Shown one piece after another: positions 1 through 12,014 of a stretch of 64,000 nucleotides of DNA; within the stretch, counting starts at the first letter, position 1; every line of letters starts with the position of its first letter. Origin of the DNA: Paraescarpia echinospica (lineage: Eukaryota > Annelida > Polychaeta > Sabellida > Siboglinidae); assembly GCA_020002185.1 (NCBI GenBank), contig CM034541.1, forward strand, positions 28,205,328 to 28,269,327, read 5' to 3'. The notes under the pieces are model-generated. The model worked only from the letters and a program-made list of their open reading frames with translations, was not told the origin of the DNA and did not search any database. A program made the position numbers and the translations under genes.

Positions 1-1750
1 GGGAGTGTTTGCTGAGTTTGATTCAACGGAAATTGAACTGATACGCTACGTGCGTTTGGTTGGAAGAAAGTGCTATATTTAGGAAAAGGCCTGACGTGTC
101 GCTCAGAATAGCACTGCAAATTACATGTTCATAACTATGTTTATAAACGCCTTGACAACAGTGCCACGAACGGCTCATGTTTCATTGTGGTATAATTGTT
201 TACCAATTTATTAAAAATCCAAGACATCTACCCATTCAGTTTTTTTTTTTTGCGATCTGACGCTGCTGCGTGAAATTGATCTTCGTTATCAGCCTTAAAC
301 AGTTTAAATAAAAGTCAGAATATGTTAAAATACGTAAATAAGTTAATATAAAAGATCAGTGCAATTAAACTCAAATTATGTTGTCTATGGAGATATTAAG
401 GGAGGCACAAACATATGCGTCTCTATAATATGTTCACCCTCTAGAAAGCGACGACGAGCTATTTTTCTCTGATTGCAACAGTGCGTTACACAACCACGTA
501 ATGTTACTATTGTGTCAACATTCGGGTAGGTGTAATACGAAGTTACGACCATGCCCTGGAAAGGCTCATGGAGAGAGTAAACCACAGCCGCTATCCGAGG
601 CAGGCTGCTGTACACGTGGGGTCGTTGGCTCTGCACCGTGGCCCTCCTCTCGTACCCAGGAGGTAGACACACTCAGTACAAACCTTGGTACAAGTACCCT
701 ACTTATCCCCACGCCATTCGGGAAGGAGTTTGGACACGTGTCAGCCTCTTTGATGAGATTCGAAACAACGTGTTACCCACGCATGAAGCCGTGCAATCAT
801 AACGGATGCAATGTCTTAGCCGCGTGTTGTGGACTCATGGCATGGCTGTTTCTACCCCCAAACAACCGACGGGGAACCAGAAAAGAAGTCGGCAGTGCGT
901 TCTTCAAACAATGTTTCCAATGATTTCGAATGAAGGCATTTGAATAATATCCCAAACGAACACAATTCTGTAGGTGTAATATCGTGCTAGTGAGCCTCAT
1001 ATTGGCCACTAAAACTAACAATTAAGTGTTAAGTAAGTTTCCTCATATACCGTAGAAGAACGCATAGGCGCGGGAACAGGGGCGGGAGGGAGGAGGCAGC
1101 TGCCCCCTTGAATTTATCCGGGGTGGGGGGCAGACATATGGTTCTGCCTTCCATTAAATGTGAGCGTGAATGTTTGTTTTTGTGGCGAGTGGAAATGTAT
1201 TTACGGCACATGTGTATTAATATAAACGGGAATTGTCAATTCTAAGCGCATCGGACACCGTTAGAAAGATGTAAGAAATTGTTGGAAAAGTAGGGCCTAT
1301 ACAATATATCAAGGCGGCCTTTTTGAATCTTGCTTAGACAAATTGCCACACTAATTTGTTTAAACCTTTACTACCTAAAGATGCAAAATCGAGTGAAAGT
1401 TTGCTGTTAACAAATATTCTGCAAAACGTTGTTACGACATACAGTAGAGGCCTAAAGTAAAAGGGCTTTGTTTTCTCTTTCGAAGTAACCAGCTCCCTCG
1501 CCGCTCCTTTGCTTCTGGGAAAGCCATATTGGATTCCGTGTACGAGTCTCTGTCACGTGCTTTGACTAGTGTAGATGTAGTGTAGGTCGTATTTCAATGA
1601 TAGGTCGTCCACTGGGCGCATGAACCGTGTAAAGAGCGGAGAAATAGCAGCGTGGAAATGCCAGCGCACCAACACGTGTACCTGTCACTAAAACGAGATT
1701 AAACCGTAGTCCTTCCGAAAACAAAACACCGTAATTTAGGGAGCCCGGGT

Positions 1751-2032
1751 ATGACGTCACTGTTAACAAGGTCTCAGTTAGGGTTCGCCAGAGTCGCCAC
1801 AGGGCGCCCCGTCCGGCAGACCCGTTTTACCGTGACATTATGTAAGCCCAAAAACAGCAACCCGAGGTTTGTGCACGTCAGAGTTCTCGTTTCATCGTTA
1901 TCGTCGCGTCAAACGGAATTAACGTCCGGCCAGTCAGAACATGCCAATCAAACCTATAGCTCCGTCACGCTGGGCCAAGATATTGACGACGAGAGCCGAA
2001 TGCCTCTTCTCATGCAGCAACCATCCTCGTAG
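1751..2032 (+). CDS. possible exon of an unknown gene
   Basis: An open frame of 93 codons from ATG to TAG in a CpG-rich patch. The end reads HANQTYSSVTLGQDIDD then ESRMPLLMQQPSS, which resembles the cytoplasmic tail of a membrane protein in composition only. No homologue is recognised, and no transmembrane segment is present in this piece. It overlaps a TGACGTCA site at 1,752-1,759. Confidence 0.2.
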   Translation: MTSLLTRSQLGFARVATGRPVRQTRFTVTLCKPKNSNPRFVHVRVLVSSLSSRQTELTSGQSEHANQTYSSVTLGQDIDDESRMPLLMQQPSS

Positions 2033-2410
2033 CTACATTGGTTTTGTTAACATCAAACCCACGGTGGATAACCCATAATTTATTTGTATTTCGTATCATT
2101 AACCTGCATATACTATCAAACCATAAACTGCATGGCAAATTCACAAACCTAACCTGAATAGAAAAAAATCAAATCAAATGTACAATGATATGGAGTGTGG
2201 ACAAAGATTCACCACAACAGCAGCGCCAAAGACATTCTGCAGCGCAACGTGAAAGCGAGAAGGGACCAGGAAGAGGATACTCGGCAAAATCGCGGAATGG
2301 ACGGTGTTGCCGCTCAAATCTCCCCGAGACAATACGGGATAGAAACCGGCGGCGGCAGGTCGTCACCGAAGGAGTCAGACGTGCACCCCAACAACTAGCA
2401 TTATTGATTG

Positions 2411-2455
2411 ATGAATGAGTGAGTGAGTGAGTGAGTGGGTGGGTGGGTGAGTGAG
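2411..2455. repeat. (GAGT/GGGT)n microsatellite
   Basis: Tetranucleotide run at the 3' border of the LINE remnant. Confidence 0.9.
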
Positions 2456-2494
2456 ATATTGAGTAAGTGGAGGTGCATGAACCTGCGGTGTCAC

Positions 2495-3240
2495 AAGGAT
2501 TTGATTTCCCTTTGAAGTTGCAATTCCGCACTGCTCTGAAACCTTCATATCAGCACTAATGGTAAACCGTAAGTCCTTTTCTTTTACTGTAGTACTTAGT
2601 ACAGTACCCCCTTTGTATATTCTACATCTTCATTCCCATGTCCTTTGTGGAGGCATTTACATTTTCCAAAATTGAACATTTGCCACTTTTCAAACCATTT
2701 AATCAACCTGCCAATATCTTCTTGTAAATGCTGTCTATCTTCATCACGTTTAATCCTTCTAAACACTTTTGTATCATCCGCAAATGTCAACACCTTGCTT
2801 GTTATACCATCGTTCAAATCGTTGATATAGATTAAGAATAATGTAGGTCCCAGTACTGATCCCTGTGGTACCCCACTCAAAACTTATTTCCAGTTCGAAG
2901 CCTCCCCATCAACTACTACCCGTCTATCCAGTTAATTATATAATTTCCTATGCCATGGGCCTTTAGTTTAAGCAGTAATCTTTGATGTGGCAATTTATCA
3001 AAAGTTGTCTGAAAATCTAAGACATCTACTGGTGATCCCTCGTCTACCCACTCAGTGATATCTTCCAAAAAACATAACATATTTGTTAAGCATGATCTCG
3101 CTTTTAGAAACCTAAGTTGAGATGGGTTTATCAAGTTGCGTTTAACAAGAAAATCCACCATGTGATCTTTAATTAGTCTTTCTAATAATTTGCAAATCAC
3201 CGATGTTAAACTCACTGGTCTGTAGTTCTCCGACTTGTTT
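2495..3240 (-). mobile_element. decayed non-LTR retrotransposon (jockey/CR1-type) reverse transcriptase fragment
   Basis: The minus strand encodes RT pieces: NYRPVSLTSVICKLLE, LINPSQ, the KAHGIGNYIINWI region, then SGVPQGSVLGP, the FADDTKV catalytic box, and a downstream EKDLRFTISADMKVSEQC block typical of jockey/CR1-like ORF2. The frame is broken by stops and a frameshift near 2,880-2,935, and motif A is damaged (LDFQTTFDKL). Only part of the RT domain remains, with no endonuclease and no 3' tail recognised. It is an inactive 5'- and 3'-truncated copy. Confidence 0.85.
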
Positions 3241-6200
3241 TTCGAACAAGAAACGTATCTCTCACTGTCAGTTGCGGTTGCATCTACGACCGCTCGCGTG
3301 GTTCATGTCGTAGACGTCCTCTCCAGGTCGGTCTGCTTTGGACAAGTGTCAACTACTGCTTCGAGTCGATGTATGTAGGCTCGCCTATTGTTATTCAATT
3401 TCGACGATATACACCTCTAATATGCATGTTCCCAAACAACTAATTATCAATAAACGACGGCTGTTCAAGTCAAGCTTTTTTGGTTAGTACAAACTTTTAC
3501 CTTTATAACCTTGCGTATTCACATTAGCTCCCTGGCGTATCCATCCATATGTTGACGACGTTAATGCAAAAAGTTACCTTATTATTATTAGTAGTAGTAA
3601 ACTCGAAATGAAAAACGTAAAACACAATTAAGTGAAGTCAGGACATCCCCGTACATCGGGGTAAGTCTGGACTTACGATGAAATCATTTACCGTAAGTCA
3701 GAAGATATAAAATAAGTTACACCAACAAGAATCCAGCTACGGAAATGCTGACGTCACTGTCGACTGCGTATATTTGCTGATGTCGTGGCGCAGATACATT
3801 ATTAATCAACAAAAGTCGGGTTTGTGGATTTCTTTATCTTCGTCTAATGGTGGCTTGGGCACACGTAGAGTAGACCTATACTAGTCTCTACAGATATATC
3901 CGCAAACCTGTAATTAGAATTGTGCTGATATTTTACGATATTATTTAGACATTGTAATGACACGTCTTGGACACCTAAAACGTATGTATTAAACGTGGAT
4001 ATATGCCGCTATAACGTAAGCATTGGACGTTTCTAGTCCGTAAAGCTGGTATATTTGACTTTGTCCCGCCTCCAGCATATTGACGTGTCGTCCGTGAGGT
4101 TGAACGCTGAACGCAGAACTAGCGGCTTGTCGGTTGTTTCCGCTATGTTCTGGTCTTTACCAGGCCGACTGAGACACATACAATGATGCTAATAAATTCT
4201 GATCTGACGCTTCTGGTTGTTGAGTGAATATAGCCGACCACACAATGGACTGACGCATCTTGTGTCTTCATTTGCACTGTAGGAATCGCAACAATGTGTC
4301 GCCATTTTGTTACAGTTAAACCGTTGGCGTCTCCTAGGTAGCATTCTAGCCTCTCTAACCACACCAAGTCCACCAGCTGTCCAATGCTTCAGCAGTCAAC
4401 ACGTTCCACTTGCTTCTGCGTATTTTCTTTTGTCCCCACAGTTCTCCTTCTATGTTGCAAAGTATCAAGCTCGCATGCCTTCGTTTCTAATAACCGTACT
4501 TCGTCTTCTTTGGTTGACGGAATAATGACGATGCGATATTTGTAACGTGTAGAACAACATCACGATACATGGCGAGATTCCGCGCGAGTGGAGCCGACTG
4601 GCGACAAGCTTGTTGACGTGTAGTTTATCGGTTTATTGTAGCTTTATTGTGTTATTTTGTTGTCACTTCAGTTTCATATGAATTATACATCAGGGAAATT
4701 AAAAATGCACATAAAAAGCCAGGCAGCAGCTAACAGCGGTTATGTAGTGAAATTTGTTTTTGATTCCGAAATTAGTTTTCGTCTAAATGAAATGTATAAT
4801 AATATTTAGTTAATCTAACAAGAACCAGTACATATTAAATACAACATATGGATTACATAACGTGATTAACAATTATGTAAGAAATGGGAGTTAAAACGAG
4901 ATACAACTGATTATCGCTTGTCATAAAAACCGCGAATGTTAAAATGTTATAAATTGTAATTTCAAAACAGTTCGTTAACCATTTATATCTGAAAAGTTGC
5001 CTAAATGCACACAATCAACAAACAGTTTGCATTAAATTTAGTTCAATAACATGTCGTACTGGGCGAAAGAATGCATAGTTGTCACTGTACGTCAACAAAA
5101 ACAGTCTAAATCGCCACCATGTCCATGGTTCATAAAATCGTGATAACAATTCGATTAAGGTGCACGATTACCACGAACATTCTTAACGGGAAAGTTTTTC
5201 CCGCTGCTTCAACTTGTGACCATTTGTCGAAAACCAGAAAAAGAACACGATTTGGAAAAACTCCGATGATTACAACTAAAAACAAAATATATCCCCATTA
5301 TTTAAGCTGGCGTAAATGGAGTCAATGTCGCCAGATGACTCCAAATCGAAAACGAGGCGCGAGACTTACAGGCCCTATACAGGAGATTACTGCCAATAGA
5401 ACGCGAGTCCAAATCACGCAGCATTTCTCTGGGATGGATTTAAAGCAAGCCCAAGTCTTCAGAATTTCAACATTTTCCAATTGAGTTTAATACGATTTGA
5501 AACAATTGTCTGCAAGCAAAGACGAAGCAGGTGTCAAGTGGACAGGGAAACTACATAGTTATGAAGAGTCCAACGTCTCGTATGTTTATGTAAACAGGTA
5601 CCAAAAATTGGCGCTTCCGTCAAATATAAAAAATCAGAACAAACAAAAACGTGCTTAAATTGTTGGTGAAATATTATGACTAGTGATTCTCTTAATATAA
5701 TTGATCAGCTTCCTGTCTTCGTTCTGTTTATTTCCGGTATCGTATCGAGTTTAGGTGATGACGTCGTTGTTTTGTCGCTTCGGATATCGATCGTGATTAG
5801 TAATGTCCGCTCGATGAGTCAGCCTGCTCACGTTCAGGTGAGTCACCCCTCTCCCCACCCCTCCCCCGTCTTGTGGCGGCAGACTTGTTCTCGCGTTGAC
5901 TATCGTCGCCGTCCTTCTCCGGATTCACCATAAATTAAAAGCGATTTTTAAAATATGTGCAGTTGTACATTGACTTGCCTAGTCACAGGTGTTCTTGTAA
6001 TTCCTTTACATTGTTAGCGAAGGTGTTGGAAGCCGGCGTGGTACAAGGCTCGTGTGTATTGATTGGAAGATTGGCATTGACAGAGACACATACGAAGCTG
6101 CAGGTAGCGGAACACAGCCGGTTTAAGAGAATATGAAGTGACAGGAGAACAGGGGATGAATGAGGAGAGATGGACAACTAGGGCAATTGGAAGGAGAAAG

Positions 6201-6495
6201 AGAAGACAGTCATTATGATGGAGGGACAATGTTGACGTCGCATTCCGAGATTAAATGCCATTTAAAACTGTTCTTAAGTAAGTGTATGTACAACATGAAC
6301 TACAGTATATTTACTTTTTCCATTCTTGCTACCGTATACGTCACTTTACCATTTTATATTTTGCTTTTTGCAAAACATACCCATCGCCAGGTCTGGCCAG
6401 CGGAATAATAAGTGTCTGGCACGAGGATACATAATTGTTTGTCTTTTTGCGCCGTTTATCTTAAAACTAAATATTATGTGAAACGGTGTGATACA
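3241..6495. other. intergenic, no firm gene
   Basis: AT-rich. It contains an imperfect hairpin around 3,635-3,680 (aagtcaggacatccccgtac / atcggggtaagtctggactt) and a TGACGTCA at 3,749-3,756. A GCCATTTTG-type motif lies at about 4,300, and a strong donor-like CAG|gtgagt at 5,836. Nothing can be assembled into a gene. Confidence 0.5.
5119..5484 (+). CDS. unsupported ORF with a perfect Kozak start
   Basis: 121 codons starting at CGCCACCATGTCC, an exact vertebrate-type Kozak context. The product is basic (RKRTRF, RKRGAR) with no recognisable domain. The codons are AT-rich like the surroundings. It is likely a chance ORF; it is listed because of the start context. Confidence 0.15.
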   Translation: MSMVHKIVITIRLRCTITTNILNGKVFPAASTCDHLSKTRKRTRFGKTPMITTKNKIYPHYLSWRKWSQCRQMTPNRKRGARLTGPIQEITANRTRVQITQHFSGMDLKQAQVFRISTFSN

Positions 6496-6673
6496 CAGTG
6501 GAACCTCTCTATTACGAACACCCTCTGGACTGGGCAGAATTGACATGAATAGCGAGGTGACCGTATTAGCGAGAATAATTTCCTATATTTAATAATAATT
6601 TGGACAGTCCTAGTGGGACCTTAATTGCGACGTGGCTATATTACCGAGGTGACCGTACAGCGAGGTTCAACTG
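6496..6673. mobile_element. MITE, about 178 bp, with imperfect terminal inverted repeats
   Basis: The ends CAGTGGAACCTC and GAGGTTCAACTG are inverted repeats with one mismatch, near TA dinucleotides. There is no coding capacity. The ends resemble pogo/Tigger-type Tc1-mariner elements. A second diverged copy lies at 26,883-27,060. Confidence 0.7.
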
Positions 6674-9028
6674 TATAGTGTTTAGGGCACGTTGGTTCAC
6701 TGGAGTTTTGTATTTAAAAGATGGACGATTTCAGAATGCATCTTTAAGAGATCAAACAGTGGGAGAGAACCGAATGGCAGAGTATTGCGAGAGATGAAGA
6801 CGACCGTTGAGAAGGTGAAACAGACCACGTTATGTGGCCCCACCCCACAACGGGTTGAGGGCAATAACCAAGTCAGTGAATGCAAACAACGTAATTTATG
6901 AGTATACTTATAAAATAGTTTATTATTATCATCATAACGTCGTTATATCTGTATATACACATGCAGTAATACAGAATGCATACTGAGAAGTATTTGTTAT
7001 TACTGACGTCTTAAATAAGTCTATATACACCGACCTGTCGCATATCGGATCACGACGTAGGTATACCGCCTGCATAAACTCGACGGAGCAAGTTGCATTG
7101 CTGAAGACGACGGGAGACGGCGGGCAACGACCAAAGACCGGGCCGCAGTCGTTACGGCATCTCTCCCATGTCTACGTGTCCCGTCTACACGCCGCCCAGG
7201 CACACACAACTACCTCCACGGAACACGACAACGCTACATATTTTTTCGTGTTTTTCGAGTGATTTCCGTCCGTTCACTACGACGGCACGTCCATCTACTC
7301 TTGTGTATCCGGACACATGCAAACAAACGTATATTCAACATTAAAAACTAGAGTTTGTGTAAGTTGTGCGCGGCGGGAGGACCCGGCGTTCCATCGCCGC
7401 AACCAACACAAGATGACAATAACGGCGACACAGTGACGTCAGAAGGAACGACTCTGGTCGCACTGCCGGACAACGAACGGGCTTACCTGAAACATCGCGT
7501 TCGCCAACTAACGGCGATCGATGTGGCAGACACGTGTCGAGATCTCGAAATGAACACATTCACGTGAACCATCACGCAATGAACACATTCAAGTGAACCA
7601 TCACGCAATGAACACATCGTCACCAACAAGAACACGTCAATGTAACAATACCAGTATTAATTAAATCACAGTTGTCTGGTTTCATATAGATGGTTTGTTT
7701 GCAAGGTACTCTTTAAAAAAACGTTCGTGCAAACAGCATAACTTCACTTATGAAGAACATAGTTTGCAGACGGCATCCATAGTTAGGATCAGTCAATGTT
7801 ATAAGCAACTCTATCCAATTTCAATATAAAAAATCAGTTAATATTCATTAAACAGCCATACAATTGAATGGCAAATAACTGCAAGGAATGAGTATGTCAA
7901 TGACTTAATATATTCATATATGTCACATTTTAGCTTTGTTAAGAAGATGAAATATAGCAATCTAGTTGAACCACTAATCTTGAATTTTACTTATTTTAAC
8001 ACGAGTACATTTTCTTTCACACCGACTAATTTTACGATTAACAGATGCACTTAATCAATACATTATTACCATCTACTTCAAAACTCTTTAATCTAATGTT
8101 ACCCGGGAATACTTACACAAGTACGATTTCTACACACTGCCGATACTACAAATTGTGTATCTTGGATGTTGTAAATCACAAATATAATCTTCACAATCCA
8201 TCAGATATCACACAACAATTTGCATCGTCAAACGTAGAAGATAATTCAGAACAAATCAGGTTGTTTTCAACAATTTCTTATCACATAAAGAAGAACTAAT
8301 CTGCCAGGAACAAACTTCATCCACCATCATTATACGTACGATAAAACACTGGCAGGGAAACAGTTTCAGTACAAACAAAATGGTTGTCATAATTTATGGA
8401 TGGAACTGTCTATATTGAAACGCTTTTGTGTTGAAAGATTGTGACTTTTAGATGAAGCAACCAACTTTACTTCAACACAATGATTATATTTAATTACAAC
8501 TGTAATCAACAATTACAACCAGTAAATACATCAAACATTTTCAAAGATATTGTAAATTCAATTCCTTTTTTAAGGCAGTGTCTGATGTAATTATTCCGCA
8601 ACAGACTAAATCAAGACACGTAGCATATAACACCAATTCTATCTATGATTCTAATACTCAAGTGATATGGGTGTAAAACCAGTTCTATTATGCTTTTAGT
8701 TTACGGATAGCTTTACTGGGCATATACTGGGTATGTAAAAGTAACCTTTGTGTTCAAGACAGAACCAGACTTTTTCCAAACACAACTGGACATCAGCAGC
8801 AATACAAACAAAACAATAACAACATCGACACATTTATGCAAGTCGCACATCTCCAACTTGAAGCAACGGTACATGGTCTGCAGGACTAGCCCCCTCTGGT
8901 GGTGATACTGGTAATGACAACGATGAACAAACGATAAATACTTCGAAGTAACCTGAAACAGGAAGATGACAATTAAAATGCGAGTTTGTTAAACTAGATG
9001 TAAGGTTCTATACAAGGATGGAATGGAT
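6674..9028. other. intergenic, mostly AT-rich
   Basis: It contains the CpG-rich block 7,000-7,570 with a TGACGTCA at 7,434-7,441, and two tandem copies of an aacacattca(c/a)gtgaacc block at 7,553-7,620. From 7,620 to 9,028 it is AT-rich sequence without recognisable features. Confidence 0.5.
7355..7567 (+). CDS. possible last exon of an unknown plus-strand gene
   Basis: A CpG- and GC-rich stretch in AT-rich surroundings, open on the plus strand until TGA at 7,565-7,567. No ATG marks a start, so it would have to be a 3' exon. The C-terminal peptide (LPDNERAYLKHRVRQL, then TAIDVADTCRDLEM) looks protein-like, with mainly G/C third positions. I recognise no family. Upstream, 7,000-7,259 is also open. 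No polyadenylation signal or clear acceptor supports it. It could instead be a CpG-rich regulatory region. Confidence 0.25.
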   Translation: MCKLCAAGGPGVPSPQPTQDDNNGDTVTSEGTTLVALPDNERAYLKHRVRQLTAIDVADTCRDLEMNTFT

Positions 9029-9166
9029 CAAGGTTAAGGTCAAGGTTGGGAATGAATCTGACAAGGCTGGGTTCAAGGTTGGGACAAGGCTTGGGTCAAG
9101 GCTTGGGTCAAGGTTGGAACAAGGCCTGGTTTGGGACAAGGCTGGAGTCAAGTCAAAGCTTGGTGT
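9029..9166. repeat. degenerate caaggttggg minisatellite
   Basis: About ten degenerate units of 12-15 bp (tcaaggttggga, acaaggcttggg), located past the presumed 3' end of the RhoGEF gene. Confidence 0.8.
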
Positions 9167-9482
9167 ATAACAATCAGGTTTTTAACTACAACAGTTGGTA
9201 TCAATAGTGGCTTTGTAAATATAAAACCCACCTGGTTTGATACCCCAACATTTATTTATATTTTATATCACTCAAAAGCATAGACACTGTATGACTTAGA
9301 CTTTTGTGCTGGGATATGAGTGGTTTTCCTGAAATCAACCACGTTTTGACAATATAACTATATTTTCCTACTCAATTATAACAATTTACTTAGATTGAAT
9401 GGATAACTAAAGGCATCATTTTATTGTTCAAAACACCACACAATGATCAACACTATATTAGTAAGTTGACAATGTTGTTAAG

Positions 9483-9488
9483 TTTATT
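9483..9488 (-). promoter_or_regulatory. candidate polyadenylation signal of the RhoGEF gene
   Basis: On the minus strand an AATAAA hexamer lies about 325 bases after the stop codon. A second AATAAA lies near 9,419-9,425, so the 3' UTR may end at either. No transcript evidence is available. Confidence 0.4.
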
Positions 9489-9811
9489 AGTGAAATAGTG
9501 ATATAACATGTATTCATGCATGAATGTTAATAAGATTCATGATGAAAAAGACAGTGCTGTGTTGTGTTTCCCGATTGTATAAAACTGGTAAAAAATTGGA
9601 AATATACAGATAATAAACTGAAAAAAAGTATTTCAACATCCAGAAAGAGTACTGAGTCTGAGTACTTATAATTTGTAGTAACATGTTTTTTCTGCAGTAA
9701 TAAGAATACAACTAATTCGTTGACTTTGGTAATCAACATTAGAAAGACTTTTACTTGTCCATCAGACATTAGCCAAAGATGCAGAGGATTTTAATATGAA
9801 GAAAACAAACC

Positions 9812-10822
9812 TCAGAAATAGATGATCTCAGGTTCTTTCTTTCCTGACGACTTCGGCAGCGAGACGACGCTGGTGCTGCCCCCTAGGGACATCCCAGCAT
9901 GCTTCACTGACTGCATGGATGCAGATGCGGATTTTGGTCGCTGCTTCTGTGCAAGCTTCATGGGCAGCATGTTGACGGCGGTGGCTTGGGGTGTGGGGCT
10001 TGTCATGTGGGGTGCAGGGCTGGACGTGTGGGAGGTTGAGTGTAGCAGTGATATGGTGGAATGCGAGCGTGTCTTCGCGCCCCGCCCCGTCGCCACAGCG
10101 ACTGGCGATTGGGGGTTGGCACAGCTCTGCAGTTTACTGGAGGAGTTAGTCCGGAGAATCGAGCGACCGGCCTGGATTGGTTCGGCGCTCATGCCAGCGT
10201 TTGTGTTATTGGTCATCGCAGAACCTGAGGCTGGTGGCGCCCCCTGGGTGCTAGCGCCTGACAGGAGTTTGAACGGGAGCATTTGCTGCATGCCGGATGG
10301 CCCAGCCTGTTTGGCAGACGCAGCAACAGTGGCGGACACAAGGCCACTAGTGGTGCCATCACTCAGCCTGAATGGCAACTGTTGTTGCACCCCAGCCTGA
10401 CTTAGTTTCTGTTCGTTTGTTGCACTCAGTAAGTTCGCGGGCATCGGGATTTCACGTGTTGACTCACGCCGCGTCATCTCCGCACTTCCCGGTGCATTGT
10501 GGGAAGCATGCTTGGCACCGTTCGACGGTGGCCGATTCTCGGGGCTGACTCGAGACAACTCGTCTGACGATGAACGTTTATGTAGCGGCATCTCGACGGT
10601 GAGTTGACCAGTTGGACTGTGTCCAATGCTGGCAGTGACCGCCCCGCTGGTCGGGAGACCCCCACGGGTGGACGGTGACCCCTCCCGACTGTCCACCCCT
10701 CTCGGACTGCCACTGGTCACTGACCGCAGCCACTGAGACTTCTGTTGTTCAAACAGGTCGATCTGGCGTTGCAGGACTTCTCTCTGATGCTGCAACTCTT
10801 CCCGCTGGGCCTGGAGGTCATC
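9812..10822 (-). CDS. RhoGEF terminal exon: end of coiled coil and long disordered C-terminus
   Basis: The last coding exon has 336 codons plus TGA at 9,812-9,814. The acceptor is gtgtgtttgcag|GAT. Residues 1-32 (DDLQAQREELQHQ...) finish the coiled coil. The remaining 300 or so are low-complexity Ser/Thr/Pro/Ala/Gln and probably disordered. Visible details: KRSSSDELSR at about residues 82-91, a candidate kinase or 14-3-3 site; RRESTRE at 118-124; three short repeats LPFRL (149-153), LPFKL (182-186) and LPMKL (286-290); and the C-terminus KKEPEIIYF, whose I-x-F end would suit a class II PDZ domain. GC content and codon use are strongly coding. The plus-strand open frame across 9,822-10,400 is its shadow. 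Confidence 0.92.
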   Translation of the reverse strand, partial: DDLQAQREELQHQREVLQRQIDLFEQQKSQWLRSVTSGSPRGVDSREGSPSTRGGLPTSGAVTASIGHSPTGQLTVEMPLHKRSSSDELSRVSPENRPPSNGAKHASHNAPGSAEMTRRESTREIPMPANLLSATNEQKLSQAGVQQQLPFRLSDGTTSGLVSATVAASAKQAGPSGMQQMLPFKLLSGASTQGAPPASGSAMTNNTNAGMSAEPIQAGRSILRTNSSSKLQSCANPQSPVAVATGRGAKTRSHSTISLLHSTSHTSSPAPHMTSPTPQATAVNMLPMKLAQKQRPKSASASMQSVKHAGMSLGGSTSVVSLPKSSGKKEPEIIYF

Positions 10823-10831
10823 CTGCAAACA

Positions 10832-11400
10832 CACCCACAGTCAGGGGGTCTCTAGCAATACACACTCAGGGGGGTCTCAAGCAACACACACACTCAGGGG
10901 GTCTCAAGCAACACACACACACACACTCAATCAGGGAGGTCTCACACAACACACACACTCAGGGGGGTCTCACACAACACACACACTCAGGGGAGTCTCA
11001 AGCAACACACACACTCAGGGGGTCTCAAGCAACACACACACACACTCAATCAGGGAGGTCTCACACAACACACACACTCAGGGGGGTCTCACACAACACA
11101 CACACTCAGGGGAGTCTCAAGCAACACACACAGTCAGGGGGTCTCAAGCAACACACACTCAGAGGGTCTCAAGCAACACACACACACTCAACCAGGTTGG
11201 TCTCAAGCAACACACACACTCAGGGGGTCTCAAGCAACACACAGTCAGGGGGGTCTCAAGCAATACACAGTCCGGGGGTATCAAGCAACACACACACACA
11301 GTCAGGGAGGTCTCAAGCAACACACACTCAAGGAGTCTCAAGCAACACACACACACAGTCAGGGAGGTCTCAAGCAACACACACTCAAGGAGTCTCAAGC

Positions 11401-11487
<87 letters not shown>

Positions 11488-11692
11488 AACCAGGGTGGTT
11501 TCAAGCAACACATACTCAGGGGGTCTCAAGCAACACTCACAGTCAGGGAGGTCTCAAGCAACACACACAGTCAGGGGAGTCTCAAGCAACACACACAGAG
11601 GGGGGTCTCAAGCAACACACACACACTCAAGGGGGGTCTCAAGCAACACACACACTCAAGGGGGGTCTCAAGCAACACACACACTCAAGCAA
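10832..11692. repeat. minisatellite with embedded (CA)42 upstream of the last exon
   Basis: About 28 copies of a variable 25-32-bp unit (core gtctcaagcaacacacac and a G run). Copies group into a larger period of roughly 120 bp at 10,885-11,130. A pure CA run spans 11,402-11,485. It begins 10 bases from the acceptor of the last coding exon. Open frames in several phases here are repeat artefacts. Confidence 0.9.
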
Positions 11693-12014
11693 TTAATTTA
11701 CCTCCACCTACCCTAGACAGGTAACCCAGAAGACACTGCACAGTGCACACACAAACAATGACAGGATTTATAAATACAAATTAATTCCAATAATAACAAA
11801 GCTGGACAGGACTTACACTATCGACCCACCCATCCCTCATCTAACAAACAGTACAATTGTAGACTTTGTACATTGCCAATGCTGTAAAAGAAAAGGCGGT
11901 TATTGCAAAGTATCAGCAACGGAAGAAACTCAAAATATATGTCTACCTTTTATTCCGAATGGTGGGCCATCCACTGTATCAGTAATTGTTGATGGACTTG
12001 GGCTGTGTTCTTAC

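Larger units (their letters stand above)
1..2494. other. intergenic region with CpG-rich patches
   Basis: No firm gene. The 540-920 stretch is GC-rich and open in several frames on both strands, so no frame is favoured; a peptide similarity could not be recognised in any. A pyrimidine/poly-T run lies at 241-252. Apart from the candidate at 1,751-2,032 nothing else is recognised. Confidence 0.5.

Noticed and set aside
501..923. Plus-strand frame of 140 codons in a GC-rich patch.
   Set aside because: Other plus- and minus-strand frames of this patch are also open; no frame has a recognisable motif or good splice signals.
9822..10400. Plus-strand frame of 192 codons with a hydrophobic look.
   Set aside because: It is the antisense shadow of the last RhoGEF exon, whose minus-strand frame fits the splice sites and family.
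10832..11692. Whether this array also copies the acceptor of the last exon.
   Set aside because: Only a loose resemblance (tgtgttgcttgag versus tgtgtttgcag|GATGA); not clear enough to count as a fourth case.
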